From positions 1 to 8,327 of the forward strand of contig DATGYC010000013.1 of assembly GCA_035298385.1 (NCBI GenBank): DNA of 8,327 nt, read 5' to 3'. Under the pieces are notes generated by a model. It searched no databases and was not told where the DNA came from. It was given only the letters and a program-made list of their open reading frames with translations. Below are positions 1 through 5,096 of this stretch, one piece after another; within the stretch, counting starts at the first letter, position 1, and the number at the start of each line of letters is the position of its first letter. Both the position numbers and the translations under genes were made by a program. The DNA is from DATGYC01 sp035298385. Lineage in GTDB: Bacteria > Bacillota > Sulfobacillia > Symbiobacteriales > Symbiobacteriaceae.

Positions 1-434
1 AGCGGATCTGGAGCCGGATCGGGCTGGCCTTTGCGATCATCTACGCCGTGATCGCTACCTTCAACTATACGGTGCAATTGATCGTCGTCCGTGGCAACCT
101 CTTCAGCAACGAGAGTCCGGGACTCGGCCTCTTCGCCATGGCGAATCCTCACTCACTCTTCTGGGGCCTAGCCATGATTGGCTACAACTTCTACATGGCC
201 CTCGCAGCCCTGCTGATCGTGCCGACGCTTGGCCAGAGCACCCTTGAGCGTTGGATTGGCTGGCTCTTTGCCGCCAATGCCCTGGCGAGCCTGGTGGCCG
301 GGGTCTACTTCTTCGTGACCCTGGACACGTACCACTTCGTCGGCCTAGTAGCCTCGGGTGTCTGGATTCTGGCCTTTCCGGCGGCCACAACCCTGCTCGC
401 CATCCGGTTTCGGCGCATGTCTAAGCAGGATTGA
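1..434 (+). CDS. Multi-pass membrane protein of unknown function, 5'-truncated
   Basis: The reading frame is open from the left edge (first full codon at base 3) to a TGA at 432-434, so the true start lies outside the window. About 144 residues are visible. They form roughly four hydrophobic segments: LAFAIIYAVIATF at the start, a second around the motif FWGLAMIGYNFYMALAALLI, a third around LFAANALASLVAGVYFFV, and a fourth around FVGLVASGVWILAFPAATTLL. A basic tail (RFRRMSKQD) follows, suggesting a cytoplasmic C-terminus. There are no catalytic motifs and I do not recognise the family; it resembles the small uncharacterised four-helix membrane proteins common in Bacillota and Chloroflexota. 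It precedes the importer operon on the same strand by about 100 nt, but nothing links the two functionally. The GTG at 48 is an internal Val codon, not a likely start, because the hydrophobic helix begins upstream of it. Confidence 0.7.
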   Translation, partial: RIWSRIGLAFAIIYAVIATFNYTVQLIVVRGNLFSNESPGLGLFAMANPHSLFWGLAMIGYNFYMALAALLIVPTLGQSTLERWIGWLFAANALASLVAGVYFFVTLDTYHFVGLVASGVWILAFPAATTLLAIRFRRMSKQD

Positions 435-522
435 AAGATTTTTTACGGAAAAGTTACCAACGTAGAAGGAAAATCGGCTCATACGCCGAAAACAGTTAAT
501 TACATCTGTGGTGAATACCACC

Positions 523-529
523 AAAGGAG
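523..529 (+). promoter_or_regulatory. Ribosome binding site of the solute-binding protein
   Basis: AAAGGAG sits 8 nt before the ATG at 538 and fixes that ATG as the start, in preference to the in-frame GTG codons at 508 and 511, which lie upstream of this site. A small 5-bp stem (508-512 with 517-521, loop GAAT) lies directly next to it and might influence ribosome access. Confidence 0.75.
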
Positions 530-537
530 CAAAGACC

Positions 538-2115
538 ATGAAGCTTACGACGAGAGTTGCAGCCGGCGCCCTTGCCATCGGTTTGTTGACGGGTTGTGGG
601 TCTCCTGCTCCGAGCAATGCACCGCAGACGAGTCAGCCCTCGGCGCCCAAGAAGACCACGGCCGCCGTTGCTACCGCTGGCGATGTAGTTAGCCTGGATC
701 CGCATGATACCAACGATAACCTCTCCTACGGTGTTGAGAACACCATCTACGAAGGCTTGGTGGGCTTCGACAAGGAGATGAAGGTTATCGGTGTGCTGGC
801 TGAGAAGTGGGAGGCGTCCGATGACGCCAAGACCTTCACCTTCCACCTGCGCAAGGGTGTCAAGTTCCATACGGGCGAGGATATGAACGCCGCGGCGGTC
901 AAGAAGTCCTTCCTGCGCGTCGCCGATCCCGCCAACAAGTTGAAGCGGAACAGCCTCTTCAACACCATCACCTCCATCGACACCCCCGATGACTACACCG
1001 TCGTCTTCCACCTGAAGGAAGCCTTCGGCGCCATGCTCTACAACTTCGCTCATCCGGCCGGCAAGGTGATCGCCCCCTCGGGCGTCGACAAGGGCAAGGA
1101 TGAGATGGCCAAGAACCCCAAGTACGGCACCGGCCCCTTCATGTTCAAGGAGTGGACGGCCAACGACCACCTAACAGTCGTCAAGAACCCGAACTACTGG
1201 AACAAGGATGCCGCCGCCAAGGTGGAGTCGATCAACTTTAAGCCGATCGCCGAGTCTGGCACCCGCGTCAACGGCCTGAAGGCTGGCGATCTGGACTTCG
1301 TCCTGCCGCTGCCTGGCGTGGACGCCCAGGCGTTGCAGAAGGACGCCAAGGTAAAGGTCAACGTCGCCCCCTCCATCTACTCCTTCTACATGGCGATGAA
1401 CGTCACCAAGAAGCCGTTCGACAACATCAAGGTGCGCGAGGCGCTCAACCTGGCGATCGACCGGGAGGCGCTCCGCAAGGGCGTGCTGCGTGGCTTCGCT
1501 GATCCCATGACCTCTGTGCTAGCGCCGAACACTGGGTTCTACGTCAAGCAGGGTGATGAGATCAAGCGTGACGTGGCCAAGGCGAAGCAGCTCCTGCAGG
1601 AGGGTGGCTACACCGGTACTGAGGTGGAGATCTGGCACTCCAACGCCACCGAGCGCAAGGATATCGCTGCCGCCATCGTGCAGCAGCTCGCCGAGGTCGG
1701 CTTCAAGGCGAAGTCCGTCCCGATGGATAACGCCACCCTCTCCTCCAACCTCTGGACCCAGGATAAGGATAACAACAAGGTCCAGCTCTACCTGGGCGGC
1801 TGGTCCACCTCCACCGGCGACGCCGACTGGGCGATCCGCCCGCTGCTCTATGGCCAGAGCGCTCCGCCCAACGGCTACAACGTGGGCTTCTACAACAACC
1901 CGAAGGTCAACCAGTTGATCGAGGATGGCCTGAAGACCGCCGACGCCACCAAGCGGGCCTCTATCTATGCCGATCTGCAGAAGGAGATCTGGCAGGACAA
2001 GCCGTGGGTCTTCCTCTACATCCCGAACAACGTCTGGGGCACCGGCGCCAACGTCGAAGGCGCCTTCGTACAGGGTGACGGCATCGTCAACTACAACGGG
2101 ATCTACTTCAAGTAG
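538..2115 (+). CDS. ABC importer solute-binding lipoprotein, family 5 (GsiB/DppA-like)
   Basis: This 525-residue protein should capture a peptide-like solute outside the membrane and deliver it to the permeases encoded next. The N-terminus is a lipoprotein signal: basic start MKLTTR, a hydrophobic stretch, and the lipobox LTGC with the lipidated Cys at position 20, followed by a Ser/Pro/Thr/Ala/Lys-rich tether to about residue 47. The family 5 signature region lies at about 68-130 (ENTIYEGLVGFDKEMK, then AEKWEASDDAKTFTFHLRKG). Other typical elements are GTGPFMFKEW (198-206), MNVTKKPFDNIKVREALNLAIDR (287-309) and LGGWSTSTGDADWAI (419-432). From memory, these last three and the DPHDTND start of the mature domain match the glutathione-binding GsiB closely, so glutathione or another small peptide is the best substrate guess. 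That is inference, since the family also binds peptides, nickel and sugars. Codon use is strongly biased, as in a highly expressed gene. The length is normal. Confidence 0.93.
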   Translation: MKLTTRVAAGALAIGLLTGCGSPAPSNAPQTSQPSAPKKTTAAVATAGDVVSLDPHDTNDNLSYGVENTIYEGLVGFDKEMKVIGVLAEKWEASDDAKTFTFHLRKGVKFHTGEDMNAAAVKKSFLRVADPANKLKRNSLFNTITSIDTPDDYTVVFHLKEAFGAMLYNFAHPAGKVIAPSGVDKGKDEMAKNPKYGTGPFMFKEWTANDHLTVVKNPNYWNKDAAAKVESINFKPIAESGTRVNGLKAGDLDFVLPLPGVDAQALQKDAKVKVNVAPSIYSFYMAMNVTKKPFDNIKVREALNLAIDREALRKGVLRGFADPMTSVLAPNTGFYVKQGDEIKRDVAKAKQLLQEGGYTGTEVEIWHSNATERKDIAAAIVQQLAEVGFKAKSVPMDNATLSSNLWTQDKDNNKVQLYLGGWSTSTGDADWAIRPLLYGQSAPPNGYNVGFYNNPKVNQLIEDGLKTADATKRASIYADLQKEIWQDKPWVFLYIPNNVWGTGANVEGAFVQGDGIVNYNGIYFK

Positions 2116-2124
2116 TTTCGAGAC

Positions 2125-2150
2125 CGGGCCCCGCCAACCAGCGGGGCCCG
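2125..2150 (+). terminator. GC hairpin between binding protein and permeases (attenuator or mRNA-stabilising stem)
   Basis: A perfect 10-bp stem (2125-2134 with 2141-2150, CGGGCCCCGC and its complement) has a 6-nt loop CAACCA and starts 9 nt after the stop codon. No U-tract follows, so full termination is unlikely. Partial termination, or protection of the upstream mRNA from 3' exonucleases, would give more binding protein than permease. That is a common arrangement in importer operons, and the role is inferred here. Confidence 0.7.
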
Positions 2151-2192
2151 CTCCGTTTCCTGTCCCGGATTTTGCGCCAAGGGGGGAGCGCC

Positions 2193-3113
2193 ATGCTCCG
2201 TTTCATCGGTAAACGACTCGTTCAGTTGATCCCGACCCTGCTCGGCGTCTCCCTGGTCATCTTCCTCTTCGTCCGTATGATTCCGGGCGACCCGGCCCGG
2301 CTGATCGCTGGCATGGGTGCAACCGCACAGGACATTGCGTTGGTACGGGAGGACCTGGGGCTCGATCGTCCAGCCGTACAGCAGTACTTCAGCTACATGG
2401 GCAAGGCGTTCACGGGTGACTTCGGCAAGTCGATGCGCACTCGACTCCCTGTCACCCAGGAGATTGGCACACGTTTCATGCCGACCGTGAAGTTAGCGGT
2501 GGTCAGCATGATCGTCGCCATCGCCCTGGGCTTGCTGGCCGGGGTCGTCGCGGCGATCAAACGTAACAGTTGGCTGGACTACCTGAGCATGACGGGCGCC
2601 CTGATCGGCGTCAGCATGCCCTCCTTCTGGCTCGCCCTGATGCTGATGTACCTCTTCGCCGTCAAGTGGCATCTGCTACCCACCTTTGGCTCTGACTCGT
2701 GGAAGAGTTACGTCATGCCCGCCGTCACGCTGGGCGTGGGCGCCGCCGCCTCGATCGCCCGCTTTACGCGCGCAGCGATGCTGGAGGTGCTCGGACAGGA
2801 CTTCGTCCGCACGGCACGCGCCAAGGGGTTGCAAGAGTCTCGCGTGAACCTGCGTCATGCCCTGCGCAACGCGCTGATCCCGGTGCTGACCATCACCGGC
2901 CTCCAGTTCGGCTTCCTGCTGGGCGGTACGGTCGTGGTGGAGAGTGTCTTCGCCTGGAACGGCATTGGGCGCCTTCTGGTTGACGCAGTCGAGGCGCGGG
3001 ATTACCCCGTGATCCAGACCCTCATGCTCGTCTTCTCCCTGCAGTTCGTGCTCATCAACCTGGTGGTAGACCTGCTCTACGGCCTGATCGACCCGAGGAT
3101 TAGCTATGAATAA
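2193..3113 (+). CDS. ABC importer permease, DppB/GsiC type
   Basis: This 306-residue inner-membrane permease should form half of the channel that accepts solute from the lipoprotein. It has about six membrane segments (roughly 9-30, 100-122, 133-157, 174-196, 232-255 and 272-297). The first long external loop carries the family landmarks MIPGDPARL and LGLDRP. The EAA loop that contacts the ATPase is at about 204-230 (DFVRTARAKGLQESRV, then HALRNALIPVLT). The phrases GLQFGFLLGG, VVVESVFAW, GRLLVDAVEARDYPVIQ and LINLVVDLLYG are very close to GsiC of the glutathione importer, as recalled. The ATG at 2193 follows a G-rich ribosome site (AAGGGGGGAG, 2179-2188). An in-frame TTG at 2172 lies upstream of that site and is unlikely as a start. 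The stop overlaps the next gene by 8 nt, so the two permeases are translationally coupled. The length is normal for the family. Confidence 0.94.
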   Translation: MLRFIGKRLVQLIPTLLGVSLVIFLFVRMIPGDPARLIAGMGATAQDIALVREDLGLDRPAVQQYFSYMGKAFTGDFGKSMRTRLPVTQEIGTRFMPTVKLAVVSMIVAIALGLLAGVVAAIKRNSWLDYLSMTGALIGVSMPSFWLALMLMYLFAVKWHLLPTFGSDSWKSYVMPAVTLGVGAAASIARFTRAAMLEVLGQDFVRTARAKGLQESRVNLRHALRNALIPVLTITGLQFGFLLGGTVVVESVFAWNGIGRLLVDAVEARDYPVIQTLMLVFSLQFVLINLVVDLLYGLIDPRISYE

Positions 3114-3957
3114 CCAACACCTGCGGAAACTCCTCCGCCCCTTCTTCAAGCGGACCTCTGCCGTGATCGGCTTGGCGATCGTGCTGTTCTTGGTCATCGT
3201 GGCGCTCCTTGGTCCCGAGCTGGCTGGCAATGACCCGGCCAAGCAGTTCTATGACCACATGCTCGAGGGCCCTAGCCGCCTCTTCCCGCTCGGTACGGAC
3301 CAGCTCGGCCGCGATATTCTCAGCCGGTTGCTCAACGGCGCTCATCTCTCCCTGGCCGTAGCAGCGGCGGGCGTCGTCGCAGGCGCTGTCCTGGGCATTC
3401 CGCTCGGCCTGACCGCCGGCTACTTCGGCGGCTGGTGGGATGCGTTCGTGATGCGCGTGATGGACGTTCTCCTGGCCTTCCCTGGCATCCTGTTGGCCAT
3501 CGGGATCATCGCGATCCTGGGACCTGGCCTCACCAACGTGATGATCGCGATCGCCGTCTTCGGCGTGCCGCAGTTTGCCCGCTTGGTGCGCGGCTCGACG
3601 CTACAGGTGAAGAGCTTGGACTTTGTGCAGGCGGCCCATGCCCAGGGCGCCGGGGCCGTCCGGATCCTGGCGAAGCACGTCCTGCCGAACGTCCTCGCGC
3701 CGATCGTCGTGATGGCCACCCTGCGGACGGCTCAGGCGATCCTGATCGCCTCCAGCCTCAGCTTCCTGGGCTTGGGCGCCACGCCGCCCAGCCCGGAGTG
3801 GGGCTCCATGCTAGCGGATGGGCGGGCCTACATTGAGACCTTCCCCCACGTGGCCGCCTTCCCGGGCATCGCAATCTTCCTGACGGTGCTGGGCTTCAAC
3901 CTTTTGGGTGATGGGCTGAACGATATGCTCGATCCGCGGCTACGGCGTAACCTTTGA
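3106..3957 (+). CDS. ABC importer permease, DppC/GsiD type
   Basis: This 283-residue protein is the partner permease of the importer. An N-terminal helix (about 18-38, VIGLAIVLFLVIVALLG) is followed by a short external loop bearing the DppC/GsiD landmark PLGTDQLGRDILSRLL (61-76), then about five more helices. The EAA loop at about 171-200 (LDFVQAAHAQGAGAVRILAK, then HVLPNVLAPI) is the docking site for an ATPase. The C-terminal landmarks SLSFLGLGATPPSPEWGSML and NLLGDGLNDMLDPRLR are intact. The ATG at 3106 lies inside the end of the upstream permease gene, 6 nt after GAGGA (3095-3099). No OppD/OppF/GsiA-type ATPase follows: the gene is closed by a hairpin 13 nt after its stop. The complex must therefore use an ATPase encoded outside this window. 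The subunit identity is secure; the substrate is not. Confidence 0.94.
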   Translation: MNNQHLRKLLRPFFKRTSAVIGLAIVLFLVIVALLGPELAGNDPAKQFYDHMLEGPSRLFPLGTDQLGRDILSRLLNGAHLSLAVAAAGVVAGAVLGIPLGLTAGYFGGWWDAFVMRVMDVLLAFPGILLAIGIIAILGPGLTNVMIAIAVFGVPQFARLVRGSTLQVKSLDFVQAAHAQGAGAVRILAKHVLPNVLAPIVVMATLRTAQAILIASSLSFLGLGATPPSPEWGSMLADGRAYIETFPHVAAFPGIAIFLTVLGFNLLGDGLNDMLDPRLRRNL

Positions 3958-3970
3958 TTAGGAACGGTGA

Positions 3971-3995
3971 GGCGCCAGGGGAGTCCCCTGGCGCC
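3971..3995 (+). terminator. Terminator hairpin of the importer operon
   Basis: A perfect 11-bp stem (GGCGCCAGGGG, 3971-3981, with its complement at 3985-3995) and a 3-nt AGT loop start 13 nt after the last permease. CCTCTCTTTG follows, a weak pyrimidine tract with three T in a row, as is usual in GC-rich genomes. It separates the importer operon from the DinB-like gene. Confidence 0.75.
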
Positions 3996-4073
3996 CTCTC
4001 TTTGCGGTCGCCTCGTAACAAACTAGCGTGAATCATCGTCCTAATTCAAACTGGAAACGGGAGGGTGCCAAGA

Positions 4074-4583
4074 ATGTTCGATATCGCCGCCGCAGGCCTG
4101 CCACTGGCGCTGGCCATTCCGCTTGGACAGATCGAGAACGCCCACCTGCGACTGGCCCGCCGTGTCCAGGAGATGTCCCAGGCGGAGGTCGACTTCACGG
4201 GGCCCGCCGGGAACGTGAACAGCACCGGTATGCTGCTGGCGCACATCGCCTTGACCGACTGGGTCTACCTGCAGTGCATCAAGGGTGAGACCGTCTCGGA
4301 GGAGCCTCATCCGGTCCTCGGCCCCCACGAGGATGCGCAGGGGAACTTGCCAGCCGTCAGTGGCGTCCCCGTGGCCGACCTTCTGGCCCGACTTGCAGGG
4401 GTACGGGAAGAGATTAGGGCCTACCTGCAAACGTGTACGGAGGCTGAGGCGCAGCGGGCGGTGAAGGTGCCGTGGTGGCCGGAGGAGGCGACGGTTCGGT
4501 ATGTGCTCTGGCACATGGCGGGGCACTGCATGAACCATATCGGTCAGATCGATCGCTTGAAGGGGTTCTACAAGCAAGGATAA
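4074..4583 (+). CDS. DinB/YfiT-like metal-dependent protein
   Basis: This 169-residue cytoplasmic protein has the length and layout of the DinB superfamily four-helix bundle. Candidate metal ligands are His57 (in LLAHIALTDW), His151 and His155 (in the HCMNH motif), with His147 just ahead; His plus HxxxH is the usual DinB metal triad. The pattern LLAHIALTDWVYLQ near the first third and the ending RYVLWHMAGHCMNHIGQIDRLK are characteristic. Known members with a defined role are thiol-dependent transferases (for bacillithiol, mycothiol or glutathione) and mycothiol-dependent isomerases; many others are unassigned. The damage-induced name comes from Bacillus regulation and does not show a repair role. 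The ATG at 4074 is 8 nt after GGGAGGG (4059-4065), which makes it a better start than the GTG at 4065 that overlaps this site. It is flanked by its own terminators, so it is probably monocistronic. The reaction and substrate are unknown. Confidence 0.85.
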   Translation: MFDIAAAGLPLALAIPLGQIENAHLRLARRVQEMSQAEVDFTGPAGNVNSTGMLLAHIALTDWVYLQCIKGETVSEEPHPVLGPHEDAQGNLPAVSGVPVADLLARLAGVREEIRAYLQTCTEAEAQRAVKVPWWPEEATVRYVLWHMAGHCMNHIGQIDRLKGFYKQG

Positions 4584-4622
4584 AGCAGTGGCGCCGAGGG
4601 AATCCCTCGGCGCCACTGCTTT
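4582..4622 (+). terminator. Terminator of the DinB-like gene (19-bp perfect stem)
   Basis: Bases 4582-4600 pair perfectly with 4604-4622, leaving a 3-nt AAT loop. The left arm begins inside the TAA stop codon. The arms start AAAGC and end GCTTT, so an A/T edge is present on both strands, and it could also stop transcripts arriving from the minus-strand genes. The T-run is only three long. Confidence 0.8.
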
Positions 4623-4767
4623 GGTCGGGGCCGTCCGGACGGGATGGCCGGGTATGGGGCTCCACGTGCTTTCCGGCCAATACGGGCCGGGGGTATGCCC
4701 GTTCAGACGGACCCAGAGGTCTGGTTTGCGAGGGGAAACCGGAGGCATTTTATGAAATTGCCGAGGA

Positions 4768-4946
4768 GGCCTCAAAATAACTCCGGATTCCTAGGCAAAA
4801 CGGCCCTTGCAGTGCCCCATCACCGCGGTTATCTGGCGTCAAGGCGCCCAAACATAGAGGATTTCCTATCATTCCCTCGATTTGGATACCTTCCGGGGTA
4901 GGGTTTATGCCGAATAGGCCTCCGGATCCGGAGTTATTTAAGAGCC
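4768..4946. repeat. Block bounded by imperfect inverted repeats (possible MITE-like remnant)
   Basis: The 14-mer AAATAACTCCGGAT at 4775-4788 recurs as an exact reverse complement at 4926-4939. With a few mismatches and one-base gaps the match continues inwards (GGC, CGGC; to about 4804 and 4909) and outwards (GGCCTC against GGGCTC read in the same sense), giving arms of about 35-38 nt around a centre of about 100 nt. The right arm contains a perfect 14-bp palindrome, CTCCGGATCCGGAG, at 4920-4933. A TA dinucleotide borders the ACTCCGGA core on both sides. No transposase gene lies inside. A non-autonomous element and a folded RNA are both possible. Confidence 0.4.
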
Positions 4947-4971
4947 CGCCCCTGAAAATCGTAAAACTTAT

Positions 4972-5027
4972 CCAGGTCCGGTCCACGCCCCAGGCTGGAA
5001 CGGGACCTGGCACGGGATGCCCGTGCC
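4972..5027. other. Two overlapping hairpins downstream of the exporter genes
   Basis: CCAGGTCC (4972-4979) pairs with GGACCTGG (5003-5010), and GGCACGGG (5009-5016) pairs with CCCGTGCC (5020-5027) around an ATG loop. The two stems share bases 5009-5010, so they cannot both form fully. They lie 3' of the minus-strand operon and may add to its terminator or belong to an unannotated RNA. No U-tract is present on either strand. Confidence 0.45.
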
Positions 5028-5064
5028 GAGCAGGTAATGGGCCACGACATGGCTCGATCAACAG

Positions 5065-5090
5065 GTGGGCGGAGATTCTTCTCCGCCCAC
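5065..5090 (-). terminator. Terminator hairpin of the ABC exporter operon
   Basis: An 11-bp perfect stem (GTGGGCGGAGA at 5065-5075 with its complement at 5080-5090) and a 4-nt loop lie 6 nt past the stop codon of the minus-strand exporter gene. On the minus strand it is followed by CTGTTGATC, so the U-tract is poor. Its position makes termination or 3'-end protection the likely role. Confidence 0.65.
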
Positions 5091-5096
5091 TGCTTC

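Larger units (their letters stand above)
4623..5060. other. Convergent intergenic region, no convincing gene, rich in palindromes
   Basis: This stretch lies between two tail-to-tail transcription units. Short frames exist in it on both strands, but none has a recognisable product. Its left part (4631-4745) is GC-rich and can fold: a 12-bp palindrome CCGTCCGGACGG at 4631-4642; a 6-bp stem 4673-4678 with 4685-4690 that competes with 4682-4687 pairing to 4697-4702; and a 7-bp stem with one G-U pair, 4721-4727 with 4736-4742. The middle (about 4768-4946) is AT-richer and bounded by imperfect inverted repeats. The right part holds further hairpins (4972-5010 and 5009-5027). No transposase, tRNA or known riboswitch pattern was recognised. 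Confidence 0.6.

Noticed and set aside
48..434. Complete small membrane protein starting at the GTG at 48
   Set aside because: The frame stays open to the window edge and the first hydrophobic helix begins before this codon, so the gene is 5'-truncated, not complete.
431..475. Promoter-like boxes upstream of the binding-protein gene (TTGAAA at 431; TTTACG at 442 with TAGAAG at 463)
   Set aside because: The spacings are 15 nt for the second pair and no good -10 for the first, and matches are partial. A promoter is likely in this gap but cannot be placed.
474..489. 5-bp stem (TCGGC with GCCGA) as a terminator for the first gene
   Set aside because: The stem is too short and weak and no T-tract follows.
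496..1170. Long minus-strand frame opposite the binding-protein gene
   Set aside because: The plus strand has the lipobox, ribosome site and family 5 motifs. The antisense frame mirrors codon bias and shows no family features.
4752..4901. 49-codon frame (starts MKLPRRPQNNSG) with a fair ribosome site at 4741-4745
   Set aside because: It runs through one arm of the inverted repeats, has no recognisable domain and differs in composition from the real genes. Kept only as part of a finding.
4750..5061. 103-codon minus-strand frame in the convergent gap
   Set aside because: It crosses both inverted-repeat arms and the hairpins, has no recognisable motifs, and looks like a chance opening.
4623..5096. 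CRISPR array, tRNA or known riboswitch in the gap
   Set aside because: There are no regularly spaced direct repeats, no cloverleaf, and no recognisable riboswitch core sequence.
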